From the NCBI GenBank assembly GCA_949357655.1, contig CASHTG010000008.1, positions 310,001 through 374,000 on the forward strand: 64,000 nucleotides of DNA, in the 5' to 3' direction. Positions 1-11,751 of the stretch are shown here, piece after piece. This DNA comes from Parascedosporium putredinis (Eukaryota > Ascomycota > Sordariomycetes > Microascales > Microascaceae). Within the stretch, counting starts at the first letter, position 1. Each line of letters begins with the position of its first letter. The translations under genes were made by a program, and so were the position numbers. Under the pieces are notes generated by a model. That model was not told the DNA's origin. It was given only the letters and a program-made list of their open reading frames with translations, and did not search any database.

Positions 1-3000
1 CCCCTTGGGCTGGTACCCCGCGTACCCGGCTTTTCCGTTCCTCAACCGCACCGAAGGTGTCACCTCCACGTTGTGTTGCCCTTTTAGCTACCTCCCTGTT
101 ACGGCGGGGGTCGCTGTGGCACCGCGGCATACTGCCTTTCTCTCCACACTCTGCGCTCTGTCGACACAGTTGGAGTAGGCCATGTCAGGGATGGTGGAGC
201 CTACGAACACCCCATTCAGGTTCGATGGGCCGAGTCAGACCTTGCCGCTCTCGAAACCGACCCCTGGTCAACACGGTTTGGTCGTGGACCGTCGCCCACT
301 CGCTGCTGCCGCTCGAATCATTGGTGACAGCCACGGATGGGTGGCTCGTTGTTTCGGAAGGCATGCCGGGACCTCCGACTCCCGATGCTTTGATACCACG
401 CCACCTAGAGCAGCAGCCCGATAGCATCCACATCACCGGCCGCGACGCGATCCCTACCTTTGCACCGGGCTCCCCGATCAGAGTGCCCGAGGTCGCTTAT
501 ACCGAATACGCCCTGCCCTCCCCAGAAGGGCAGCAAGTCGCCAGCATCATCATGTGCATGATCCCCGTCGTGGTCGGCCTCGTCGCCAGCGCGCTCGGTT
601 TCGCGTGCATGACCACCCGACCCGCGCCGCTCGGAAACGCTCCAACCGCCACAACAGCCACCGCGATCCAGCGTATACTCCGCGGATCATGACCTGGCCG
701 TCCCTCGTGTTGCTCGCCAGCATCCTGATCGCGGCCATCGGGCTCATCCGCGTCGCCCAGGACGTGCTGCGCCTCGACGACCGTGGCGTCTCCGACCTCG
801 TCACGGGGATTCGCCGCCTGCGCAGACGAGAGGTGGAGTTCCGTCCGGGCCCGGTCCGGTGGGAGGGTCCCCGCGTGGTCAGTACCCCTCCTTCCTGGCC
901 ACCCAGTCAGCCAACGATGCGAGACCCACCGGTGGTCGGGGTCCAAGTCCGCCCCACCGAGGTCTACGCGAGCGTCGAAACCTCGCCGGTCGACCAAAAA
1001 GCGTATTTCGACGAGCTTGTGGGAGACGGCGGAAACGGTTGGCACCTTGCCTGCCCGGGTGACATTGACGACAGATTCTTTACCGAGATCCGATCGGAAT
1101 GGCTGCGCTTTCCCGACTATGTTTACATTTCTGTTGTGCATATCGATCATGCTGATGATGGCGTTATGAGATTCGACCTCGTGTTGGAACTGGGCGAGGG
1201 CGAAGACTGGAACAGAGAGCCATCGGGGCCTGGTAAAGCCGGTCAAGCCTCCAAATCTTATGATCAATCCCTAATCAAAGATTTCGAGGAGTACCTGGCC
1301 CTGTTCGGTGAAGACGTAGACTTGGAGATATTGCTTGCATTCTTCTCTTTTGACGACGACGTCGAGCCCTCCGGCGTTGCTCATGGAGCGGAGAATGACG
1401 CGGGCGAAAAGGCACACGCCCCCGAGGGTATTCAGGGCGCTGGAAGCGGCGGCCAAGGTGTCGGGGAACTCGTGGTGGCCTCTGGGGGCTCTGGGGGCAG
1501 GCTGGTCGCTGTCGGCAGTGCTGGGACTGGCAGGTTGGTTGCTGGCGGCGGTCGATTGATCGCCGTTGAGAGTGTGGGGGCAAACTGGTCCCCGTCGGTG
1601 GCGGCGGCGGTAGCGACAGCGGTAGCGGTGGTGTTAGTAGTGATGGAGAGAATGTCGACGGAGCTGAGGTAGCCGGAAGTGCGGGGAATAGCGGCGCTGG
1701 CGGTGCTGGTGAAGCTAACGGTGTTGCGGGAGGCCTTGCTCCCACTAGCGGTGCCGGCAGGGACGAAAGGAAATCATCTCCCTCCGGTCCCCGACCTGGA
1801 AGACCAGCAGCGGGCGACACCGAGAGCGGCGAGACCTCTTCGCCACTGTACATCCTCAACATCTTCACAGAGGCCGACTACTTCTTCGCCTACTTCTTCC
1901 CGAACCTGCTCACCGTCCTCTTCACGGTCCCCTGGCGAATCGTCCACCACCAAGTCGTGTCCATGGAGCCCTTCTTCCACCTCGCCAAGGAGCAAGGCAC
2001 GACCATCAGCCACCTCTCCCGCCTGCGCTACAGACTTCTTTCCGGCCTGTTGCCCCCATCCTACCCCTCATCAACCGCGACTGGGCCGTCGTGTGGGCCG
2101 CCACCCTTGAGTACATCTGCGCCATCCTGGCCCCGGTCGCCGCCGAGGCGGTGGGCATGGGCGTCATGGGGCCTTGCGACGACTTTGACGCCGCGAACTG
2201 CCTCATCGTCGTCGAGGTGCTGCCAAAAGTTGCCGTCATCGCCCAGTGTCTCTTGGGCGCCATGGTCTTCGCCATCATAGCTTTGCTGTACACCTTGTCG
2301 GGCCGCACGAGCGCGCTCCGCAACGACCCTCGCAGCATTGTCGGCATCACCGCGCTTCTACGCAATGAAGAGACGCGCCGGAAACTCAAGAGTATACCCG
2401 AGAAGGATCTTCAAAGTATCAAGGCTATTTGCGAACAACTTGGCCAAGAGAGATTTAAGACGGGTAATTTTCTACCCCCTCTCGGCCTCTCCGAGTACGG
2501 AATCATTCCAGTGAATCCAACATCGGCGAGGGGCCCTGATCCCGCACAACTCGAGCCAGGTCCAAACGTGCAAGGCCCAACCATGTCCCGTACCGATACG
2601 GGGAGCACAGATGCTAGCGAGGATGCGGATGGCGGCGATGTCCTGAAGCCGCTGGACGTGAGGTGGAGCTGCTGGACTCTTCTAGGTTTCGCAGCCCTGC
2701 ACCTCGGCCTCGTCGCCATGATTCTTTATTGGCGCCTGACGTCTCGCGGCGATTCGTACGCGGAGAACAAAACAGCGTTTAGCAAGTTTATGATGAGCCA
2801 GCGGTTTGGCGTGAGGTTTCTATTTGCGGCTCTGGGCGTTGCCATCAACTTTTGTTGGATGGCCGTATTCAATGGTGAGTTTCGTTGGAAAGGATCCTGT
2901 TTCTTTCGCGTCACTAGATTAGTTTCTTGTGCATTTTGAGGATTTCGTGTCTCAAAAGTACTAACCGCGAGTCTCCAGATGCCCTCGTCCTCATACCCAT

Positions 3001-3589
3001 ATGGAACCTCTCCCAAGGCTACCGCAACGCAGAAAGCACCATCCTCCGCCACTACACAACCGACCCTTACTCCGAGCTCGTGCGTAGCCTCCGCGCCCGC
3101 CGCTTCTTCACAGCCTTTCTCAGCTTCGTCGTCGTGCTCAGCGACTTTCTCCCCGTGATCCTCACCAACGTGCCGTACAGCCGACTCCTCACCAACATGG
3201 CCAACTGGGTCAACGTGGGTCTATCTATGGCCATCCTGAGCCTCATGGCCACCGCCCTCGTGGCCCTGGCCTTCCTCATGTGGAGGTACCGGCCCAAGTT
3301 CTTCATCCCGCTGGACGTATTGCGCAAGAACCCGCTGCTGGGCATCATGATGCTGGCCTGCAGCTCCGAGACCACGGCGGCCGCGGTGGGCGGCCTGTCC
3401 ATCATGACGACGGGCGAGCAGGCGGCCGCGGTGAAAAAGGTGGGCGCGTATTATAAGCTCGTCGGAGCGGCGGAACGAGGGCAAAGGGCGAGGATAGAGA
3501 TGATTGATGGAGACGCGTCGGCTGTGGAGGAAAAGGCAGAGGAGGAGAGAAAGGGCGCGACGGGTCAACCGACATCAGACGCGTCTTGA
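1..3589 (+). CDS. DUF3433-type integral membrane protein, 5' end outside window
   Basis: The gene enters the window already open, since bases 2-178 read without a stop, so its N terminus is missing. Hydrophobic segments lie near 541-600, 690-750, 2085-2140, 2215-2300, 2660-2720, 2800-2860, 3100-3160 and 3220-3290. The pattern of a membrane block, a Gly-rich linker (1380-1850) and a second block with the motif MEPFFHLA (about 1963) fits the fungal DUF3433 family, whose function is unknown. One clear intron lies at 2875-2978, with donor GTGAGT and branch ACTAAC. The reading frame slips by one missing base near 640-700, in the G run at 1576-1580 and in the C run near 2051-2055. The C terminus is charged and ends at 3589. 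The first 500 bases are the least certain part. The family call rests on remembered motifs, not a search. Confidence 0.62.
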
Positions 3590-4726
3590 CAGGACCGGCT
3601 CTGGCTGCACCACCGTTTTTCTAGATTTTTCCAGCCCCTTTGTTAGCATATATACCATGTTCTCCAGTAAAAGAAACTCTTAAACACCCAAAAATGGCCC
3701 CATCTCAAAGCTTACCTTGCTGGACAAAGAGGCCATGAAATGTTGGTAGGCATGCACATGAAGCTAGAGGCTTCCAGCCCTATGCGGCCCCACACCTAAA
3801 TTCTAGACCCACCTCCGACCACAACGCCGGGATCCTGGCCGGGATTGCCGGCACTGGTGGTGAACTGCACTTTGATTATCAAATAAATCAATTTTTAATA
3901 TGTGATTCACACCATTTTTTTATTTTCAAAAAGAAAATAGCTCCAGTACCTTGGAGGGAGAAAGGGAAGGTACCTAGCCATGCCCCCAATCACCCAGCCC
4001 TTTCCTTGGCTATAAATTGAGCCTTTCTTCCCCCTCTTCCCTCCTCACTTCTTTCTCTCCTCACCCACCACCATCTCTTTACTAGAGAGCCATCCATCCC
4101 TTGGATTTCAAGAAACCTTTCATGAAGCCTTGACCTCTTTGCTACTGGTAAGTTTCATCATCTTGTTTTACTCTTGTCTTCCCTCCCCTCGGCTCTCCAT
4201 CCTCATCCCCTCCCCTTGGCTCTTCATCCTCATCTGCCTCCCCGAGGCGAGCCCATTTCTGCTTTCCCTACAGTTTTCTTTGGACGCGAGCTCATCTTGG
4301 GACGTTGAGTTTCCTTGCATAGAAACAACGGCTCCATGGGCAGAAAAACGCGTTTCCCTTTTCTTCGGTCGACCTCCTCGGTCATCCTCTTTCTGTCCCT
4401 TTCTCTACTCGACGCGTTACTGATTCCACCATCCCGACCATCTCAGAGACCCAGAAAATCCCAGCAACTGCTTCGCACGCCTCGTGCGGAGCATTCTCAT
4501 CTCAAGTTCAAGGTCAGTACCCCTCCCTCCTTCCGTCTCTTCTCATCATCACAGGCTAACTCAACGGCACCCCCAGAAACTTTGGAACCCAAGCACCTTC
4601 ATCAATAAGTTCATTGCCCAGGCATCCGCCAAGTACACCCCATCGGCAAGCCTCCCTCCTTTCTCCTCCCCTGAACAGCCACCTCAGCTTCTAACACCCA
4701 CCTGCTTCCAGACCAGCTCACCCACA
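3590..4726. other. Intergenic region and 5' leader of the next gene
   Basis: The left part is AT-rich, with an AATAAA at 3885 that could serve 3' end formation. The right part holds a promoter-like block and a long pyrimidine-rich leader. Donor-like sites at 4147 (GTAAGT) and 4513 (GTCAGT), with acceptor-like sites at 4552, 4576 and 4711, suggest that the leader of the 4727 gene is spliced. No other gene is supported. Confidence 0.5.
3986..4018 (+). promoter_or_regulatory. CCAAT plus TATA-box core promoter
   Basis: A CCAAT pentamer (3986-3990) sits 20 bases upstream of TATAAATT (4011-4018). A C/T-rich stretch of about 100 bases follows, as is common at fungal transcription starts. It faces the Ser/Asp-rich gene that begins at 4727. 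The prediction rests on motifs only. Confidence 0.45.
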
Positions 4727-6946
4727 ATGTCCGATTCTTCATCCTCCAGCTCCTCACCCGAGGCCTGGTCCACTCCCATCGGCTCCCCTGTGTTGGGCGA
4801 CACCCCCGTCCTCGCAGTCCTCGCACTCAACCGACGACATGGACGATATGCCCGACATCCCTGATGACTGGTCCACTCCAATCGGCTCCCCGTGTTGAGC
4901 GACAGCCCCACGCCCTCGCAGGCCTCGCACACGGCCGCCACCGTGGGAAATGTGCCCGCGGTTACCCAGGCCGAGCTGCTTCCCTTCGTCCTGGGTCCCA
5001 TCCCTTTCTCGTTTGAGGATATGTAGGACATACCCTTCTCGAACAACTACCCCCGACATGTGGGGGCCAGGGTCCTCCTCCTCGGAGATTGACGACTGGG
5101 ACCTCATCTATACCTTGATCGAAATGGCGGCTCAGAACTCGGACTCGGACCCCAACTCCAACTCCTCGGCTTCCTCGACCTCAGACTCGGATTCTGACGA
5201 CGATGAAGCCTCAGACTCGGACTCCTCCGACTCGGATTCTGACCATGACGAAGACTCGGATTCAGACTCCGACTCGAGCTCCGACTCCGACTCCGACTCA
5301 GACGAGGACGTAGACGAGGAATATGTACAGAATCCCACCCTCCCAAGCCAGCACCGCCTCAGAGCAATCCATCGCCTCCAGCCCCACCACCCTCGACGGC
5401 TACGTCTTCGTCACCCGCCTCGACAACATCCAGTTCCCCGCCAACTTCATCCTCAAAATCGAGGACGAGCTCGAGCCCGCCCCCGCCGTCTGCCAAATCA
5501 TCGTCCGCGACGCCACCCACCAGACCTTTGTCGGTCCCAGCTGGGGCGTCTCCTCCGCCGACCGCGACCTCGGCATGGCCGTCACCTACCCCGTCGTCGC
5601 CTTCCTCTCCTACGGCATCCCCAAGCAGACCGCCTTCCCCGACGCCATCTACGTCGACGAGGCCTCCATCATGCCCCACGTCGCCCCCGCCGACCCCGCC
5701 AACCCCCTGCAGTCGTGCACAGCATCGTCGGCGTCTTCAGCATGGAAATGGAAGCCCCCGCCACCCCTGCCCCTGCCCCCATCGTCACCGTCAACACCCT
5801 CAGCCCCCAGCGCAACCCACTCCACCACGGGCGTGATCCTCCCCGACATGGTGCCCCCCGTCCCCCACATCCCCGGCTTCACCCGCGGCACCGGCCCCCA
5901 CCACAACCACAACCACCTAAACTTCCCCTACCCCCGCGACACCTCGGACGACTCCGACTCCGACTCCAACTCCACCGACACCGACCCCGACGACGCCTAC
6001 GCCCGCCTCCTCGTCGCCCTACAGCGCCGCGATTCCCTCCGCCGCCTCTCCAACGCCGACACCCGCGCCGCCGACTTCCCCGCCCTCGAAGCCACCCCCA
6101 TCTAGAACCTGCGCGTCCTCGAGCGCCGCGAAGTCCTCGCCATGTCCCCCGCCACATGTACCTCGTCCAGCGCGCCTTCGCCCTCCCCGGCTTCGCCCTC
6201 GACATCGCCAAGACCGACACCTACGTCGACGCCTGGGGTATCCCCGCGCCTTCGCCCTCTACGTTCCCCCGTCCGCCACTGGCGTCTCTTCGTCGCCCTT
6301 TTTCGCGACGAGCACCCCGAACCCTACGACCCCGCCCGGGCTGGCTCTGCAGCGCCGACGACATCGGCGCCGACGACGAAAACCACCGCGCCATCTCCCC
6401 GCCGAGGTCCTCGCCCAGCGCATCGACTTCATCTTCGACACCGCCTGCGACGTCTTCCGCCCCATCGCCATCGCCAACATGGGGCCCCGCTACTTCGCCA
6501 AGGCTCTCGTCCGCGAGCTCGTCAGCCGCGACCCCGAAACCGGCCCCTGGTACCTCACCGCCGACATCGCCTTCGTCCTCGACTTGTATAGCCAGGCCCG
6601 CGCCCGCTACACCGCCGCTCTCCGCGCCCAGGCCGCCGAGGGCGTCTTGTCCCCCGAGCTCTACGGCCCCGTCGACACCCCCTGCACCCGCAGCGTCGAC
6701 GCCTTTATCGCCCGCTCCAGCGAGGCCGTTCAAAAGTGGCACGGGCGCGACGTCGGCTCCGGCTTCTTCGACACCGAGGACGCCATCGCCGAGTGGATCC
6801 CTCGCACCGTCATGGAGGAGGACGAGGGCATGACGATGCTCGGCCGGCTCGCGCCTGGTGTTTCGCCTACTGAGTTTTTGACGTTTTACCACAATGCCAA
6901 GCTCCAAGGGTTTGTTTCCAAGGCGGCTGCCGGTCCCTGGGATTGA
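4727..6946 (+). CDS. Uncharacterised Ser/Asp-rich protein, frame broken many times
   Basis: I do not recognise this protein. It starts with a Ser run, then carries two copies of a WSTPIGSPVL-containing unit about 30 residues apart (4754-4830 and 4869-4935). A long Ser-Asp tract follows (5134-5322). After that comes a more ordered part, readable around 5323-5700 as a module beginning YVFVTRLDNIQFPANFILKI, and a C-terminal part (6440-6946) rich in helices that ends in GPWD. The coding path moves among all three frames at about 4803, 4890, 5040, 5335, 5705, 5800, 6100, 6250 and 6430. Comparing the two repeat copies shows that the second lost one base near 4890. Codon use is strongly C-ending throughout, which argues for a real gene. 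Either very poor sequence or a decaying gene would explain the breaks. The start could lie further upstream through spliced exons. Confidence 0.5.
5134..5322 (+). repeat. Ser-Asp coding repeat tract
   Basis: Tandem TCNGAC/TCNGAT codon pairs encode an almost pure Ser/Asp/Glu stretch of about 60 residues. Such tracts are disordered, are CK2-type phosphorylation targets and often vary in length between strains. It lies inside the 4727-6946 gene. Confidence 0.8.
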
Positions 6947-7535
6947 AGATGCTGTTGTTCCTTTTGTCTTGTCTTCTTTCTTTTTACCCCTTTTGTTTCA
7001 ATGGTTATCACCCCTATCCAGCCAGTGCGGCCAGTCGGGGTCGGAGTTGGTTTTCCTTCTTGCTTCTTGCTTGTTGGAGACATGAATTGGAGAATTGTGG
7101 AACAAATTAGAGTATCGATATGGAAAAGAAACAAGCAGAGAAAAAGTGTTCGACGAATTAAAATAAAATTGAGGAGAGAGAAAAACACAAGGGGTATATA
7201 TAGCTTAGCTCTAGACTATTGTAGTGCTAATTCTAAATCCCGTTGTTAAAAACTCGCTGCCTTCTGTGAACTGCCGATTCCTCTCTGTCGTGTTGTCGGC
7301 CCTAGTCGAACAATTTGTATTGGTCTAACTTGACCTCACCTTGTCGGATACACATCACAGGACGCAGGGGAACACGATGCTATACCAAGAAACATAGATT
7401 CAATTGCGCCAGTAGGCCTCCCATACGTAGAGAGAGATATATACCCAAAACCATGAAATATTCACACAAGAAGAGACATAAATCGTAGCCCAACTATCCT
7501 GTCATTCCTCCTTTCCATCCCCTCTTCCCCGTTCA
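6947..7535. other. Tail-to-tail intergenic region
   Basis: This is an AT-rich stretch between two convergent genes. It includes a purine-rich block (7120-7190) and a TATATATA-like run near 7195. It probably holds both 3' untranslated regions. I see no open frame or RNA gene that I can support. Confidence 0.6.
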
Positions 7536-8364
7536 TCATGGGCTGCCTCCCTGAACAATCTTGGAAGAATAATCCCCGTAGCACATACCAAACGAACCGC
7601 CCGAGTCCTTGCCCGACCTCTTCGTCTCTTCGTACTTGTTCACGTTCCAGTGCGCCCGCTTCAGGCCGCGGTAGCCCGGCACGTCCCTCCACTCGACACC
7701 CTGGCCCGTGACCAGCCCGCCCGAGGGAAGGCCATCCATGCTATCCTGGGTGGGGGACCACAGTATGAAGCCGTAGGCTCCGGACCAGGCCCACGTCGTC
7801 TCTCCCTCGAGGAGGGTGGAGTTATCCGGGGTGAAGCCGATGGGGTCGACGGCCCCGCGGGCAGCGTTGATGTAGAGCTTGTCCTTGAACTGGGTGTAGG
7901 TGTGGGGATCCTTGTCGGACTGCTTGAGCAGGTGAATGCTCTTATCATCGGTCCATAGGACTAGAGGCTCGTGTTAGTGACGAAGAGAGGAGAATAGGTC
8001 TATCAGAGCAGTAGGCTAGAGGAAAAAAAAAAAAAAGGTCTCGACTTACTTTGAAGGTCCCACTTGTTCTTGGCTGGGAAATCTCCAAGGTCGGTGATGC
8101 ACGCGCCAACCGAGTTCTCGCGGCAGTAGATACCGCCTAAGGAAAAGTAAGCTGTCAGCTACTACGCGTCTATGATTTTGCGTGAAGCTCCCCCAAACCG
8201 GCTAAATTGCCCGTTCGGGGATGGCCCAGGCAAAAGAGTAAATGAGGCAACTCACCATCAGCATACGCCATGGACATGCACAAACCCACGGTGCCCTGGC
8301 CAGCAGTGGCGACAGACGCGCCGGCGAGGACGACAGACGCAACCGTATTCGCAGAGGGCTTCAT
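7536..8364 (-). CDS. Small secreted protein, 206 residues, unknown family
   Basis: There are three exons (8364-8256, 8136-8050, 7960-7536), with donors GTGAGT and GTAAGT and acceptors at 8137 and 7961. Joined, they make 621 bases with no frame break. I chose the ATG at 8364 because it gives a textbook signal peptide: MKPS, a hydrophobic core rich in Ala/Val, and a cleavage site after VATA. In-frame ATGs at 8406 and 8442 are alternatives. The mature protein has about 185 residues and four cysteines (three in the first 50 residues, one near the C terminus). It is rich in Gly and Trp and has no membrane anchor. I do not recognise a family. Size, secretion signal and cysteines are compatible with an apoplastic or effector-like protein, but this is inference. 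It is tail to tail with the Ser/Asp-rich gene. Confidence 0.7.
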
Positions 8365-10810
8365 GACGACGGTGGGGATAACAGTAGCAGCTAATGGGAT
8401 CTGCATATTGAAAGGAAATCCGCTCCCGGTGGAGGGGAACAAGCCGGGTATTTAAGCACTATGGGGAAAAACCAATATGGAAGCAGGAAGCAAGGGTCGT
8501 TGTGTGAACCCCCGATGGCAAGATGGGGCTCTGTCTCTCTCTCTCTCTTTTTTTTTCTTTTGCTGCGGGTATGTCGCGTTTGCCTCGATAGTGACGTACC
8601 GTCCCGATGCACAAGATTCAATATCCGTTGATGGCCCCCTGCGTGCCCCTCTGCCGACTCAACCGTGGACGAGCAGGAGTGATTGGATTTATTTTTGTGA
8701 CAGACAACCTGGTTCCCTTTGCCCCACGACGATTAGAAATGTCTTCGTCAGGGTATGAGGCGGGGAAAAGCAGAGAATCGCCCGCAAGCAGTAAAAGTCC
8801 TAGTTCGAAAGCCCGCCAAGAACGAGGGTGGCGGTTCAGAGACACTTGACCGATGTAAGGCGTTGGTGGAAACCAGGAGGACACACACGATCCGATGGAC
8901 ACTTTCTCTTCTGTGACAACCACGTCGTTAAGTTCCCTTGTTTCCCCCACGTGCAGATCGACAAAACCAAACGCTACTGCAGGAAGGTGACGGCCAACGA
9001 TAGGCGGAGTTTCCTCCTATTTAGGTCAAATGTGACCACCCTCTCCAAAGGAAAGGAAAAGCCTTTGGCGACTCGGAGACAATGAACCCTTGTTGCGGCA
9101 GCGAGAGATGGGCCGAAGTCGCAAATGGGAGCGCGAGAGCGCTAGCCAGAGAGAGCGAGGAAAGGCGGGGAGGTGTGACACGGTCAAGGGGGTGCCCTTT
9201 TTTTTTCCTTCCCTGACCAAAGGGCGGATTCAGGAAAATGGATATCAATTTCCCCGAATTAAAAAGGAGCGTGACGGATAGAAGCGTCCTTTCGTCCTTG
9301 CCAGTGCAAAGGCAAAGAGAGGGCGGTGGAACAGAGGAGGTGGAGAAAATCAGAGGTTCAATCTAAGCAAGCTTGGAGCCGAAACTCATGACCTGGGCGG
9401 GAAGAGATTGAGAGAGCAAATGACATGGACACCCAAAAAATCAACTAAGGAGGAGGGGGTGCCGGCCACTTTGATTAAATCTGGGGAAGCGAGCGGGCGA
9501 GAGAGAGAGGGAGAGAGCGAGAGAGGGATCAGCACAGCTGTCTGCTTCACGTGCGCGGCAGCGGCCGCGAAAGCGCACAAAGGGTTCGCTCAATGTTCCT
9601 TTTACTCATGCGTCCCGTCCTGCTCGTTGCCCGTCGAACCCGAGAAAAGCTGATGGGCGATGAGTAGGCACGCAACTGGGGGAGACGGACGGGAAGAGGG
9701 CGAGGTGGATGACGAGAGGCAAGCACAGCAGAAGCTGGGTAAGAGGGGAGGCTCACTCAGGGAATCTGGGGAATCCTTTCTCTTTCCCTCAGCATTGCTC
9801 AGCATCCCCCCTCTCCCGCCGAGTGCTCCTTCTCCGTTTGTTTGGTTGCGCTCCTTCCAAGTTGGAGGTGCTGACGTCGCCCTTGGGACGTGGAACGTGG
9901 ACTGAGTAAGCACCGCCTAATCATCCACCGCCAATTCCACATAATCTGCGTCGTCCAGTTTCCAGTTGAAATGTCACATTCGTCCATTGGCTTTGCAGAA
10001 TCCCGCCGCGCACGTACTTCTTTGCCAATCCTTTGGGCCACCAACCTCGTTCGTTGCAGGCTTCCCGCCATTATCACTTTATACGCTGAAATACTACAGA
10101 CTTGGGCCAAGGACTCGACCCCCTCAGCCAGTGTTGAGTGAAGTACAAGAGCCAAGACCAAGCGGTCGTCGAGGGCGGGGAATATCCAATGTGCGTAACA
10201 AGGTAACAGACGCTAACCAAGCAAAGCAACCTGCCTTGCCGGAAAATCCCTGCACGGAGTTGCATTCGTGGAATTGATCCTTGAACGCCGGTTTTCGGTA
10301 GCCGGCAGCATCCAACCCTCTCGAATTTTATACACTAATCGTAAACCCCCATCGCACCTATTAGTCTTTTGTATAGAATTTGAGCTTCCCCGAGCTCCGA
10401 GGAGAATTATGTGTTTCCCCTCCCAAGGCAGACGCGTGGAGGAGAGGGAGGGAGGAGGGAGGGCGTCGCTGCACGTCGCCAAGAAGAGCTTTTTCTCCAC
10501 GCAGCCAGTCTCCTTGTCCAAAGATAATCTTTTTGTCAAGGGTCTAATGTAAAAGATTATCTCGCTGGATGAGGCCCATCGGGAGCTTTGCTCAAATAGG
10601 AAGAAATAAAACCTTGAACAAGAAACCTCCCCGGGAAACGCCACCGGCTATCGGTTCAACTCAAAGCTCCGATGCGGTTCGACTTGCCATCAAACCCCAA
10701 AGGTTCAAGCGTGTCCTGCCAGCGGCTGCAGGTCATCCTCTCCAAGGCTCGAGCTAAAGACCGGGCTAGGGAGGAGAGAAAGAAAGAGCCGCAGGAGGGG
10801 ATGTCGAAAT

Positions 10811-10811
<1 letters not shown>

Positions 10812-10841
<30 letters not shown>
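10812..10841. repeat. (AG)15 microsatellite
   Basis: This is an uninterrupted AG dinucleotide run of about 15 units in intergenic DNA. It is likely polymorphic between strains. Confidence 0.9.
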
Positions 10842-10847
<6 letters not shown>

Positions 10848-11655
10848 GTGCCCCTTTCTCTCCCAGCAGCCAGCAGGATCGAGAACCACCTAAAGACCAA
10901 CGGACCAAGTCTCAAATGAAGTGTCATTAATCTATCGAGGATGCGTCGAGAAAAACCTTCCCAAAAGGACCCATTGTGTACATGTAGTAGCTTTATTAGT
11001 CCAACCATTCCTTTGCTGCATACGGGCCGACAAATCAGAGCCGCGAGCTGGGACATCACCAAAAGAACCTCGACGAGCGCAATTAACACCCCAACGAGTT
11101 GAATCCATCAGGAAGCGTCCTGAGCCCTGTGTATTGGTGCGAATGATACCGAGTTAAAGGTCCGTAGTCGGTGCCCTTCGCCGAGGATCTGGCCGTTCGG
11201 TATCTCGCGCTACGACGCGATGATACCGTCGTGCTCGAAACCAGCGTTAAGATGTCGTCTGATGGAAAATAATGACCAAGCATCAGTCTATAGTAGTAGG
11301 TAGGCACACCCATCTTGACCTGCGGGTACTCCCCACCAACTTTTCGTCCTCCATCGAGCCATCGTCGTGGGCTCGAGTCGCATGCGTCTGTCTGGGAAGG
11401 CGAGTAGACTTCCCAGCTCGACAAACCCCTTCGTAGGCTAGTAGCCGTCACCTCTACACCCGTATGCCCTTTGCCAAAGACATCTCAAGCAAATCACTAT
11501 TCCAGTTCTCACAGCCGCGCTCTTGCTCGTGGGGCCCAGTAAACCTTTTCAACTGCCTTGCGGGTCAATACCCTTGCCTTCGATTACTTCAACAACTCTG
11601 CTAAACCTCTCATCAACAACAAACACTATATACCAAGAAAGAAACCTCTGCAAAC

Positions 11656-11745
11656 CCTCCTCTCCCTCCTCTCCCTCCTCTCCCTCCTCTCCCTCCTCTC
11701 CCTCCTCTCCCTCCTCTCCCTCCTCTCCCTCCTCTCCCTCCTCTC
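11656..11745. repeat. 9-bp minisatellite, about 10 copies
   Basis: The unit CCTCCTCTC repeats about ten times with almost no variation. It begins only a few bases beyond the probable stop codon of the methyltransferase at 11752, on that gene's 3' side. On the gene's strand it reads GGAGGAGAG, which in one frame would encode Gly-Glu-Glu repeats. Confidence 0.9.
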
Positions 11746-11751
11746 CGCCCC

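Larger units (their letters stand above)
8365..11751. other. 3.4 kb gene-poor region
   Basis: Only short frames with no recognisable product occur here. It contains CT- and GA-rich simple sequence (8531-8550, 9499-9530), an (AG)n microsatellite at 10812-10841 and a 9-bp minisatellite at 11656-11745. The left end is the promoter side of the secreted-protein gene. No transposon ends, tRNA or rRNA were seen. Confidence 0.55.

Noticed and set aside
497..1267. 256-codon open frame on the minus strand
   Set aside because: It is antisense to the DUF3433 gene, with no motif and composition expected of a shadow frame.
5400..5679. Gly/Val/Asp-rich frames opposite the Ser/Asp-rich gene
   Set aside because: They are shadow frames produced by C-ending codons of the real gene.
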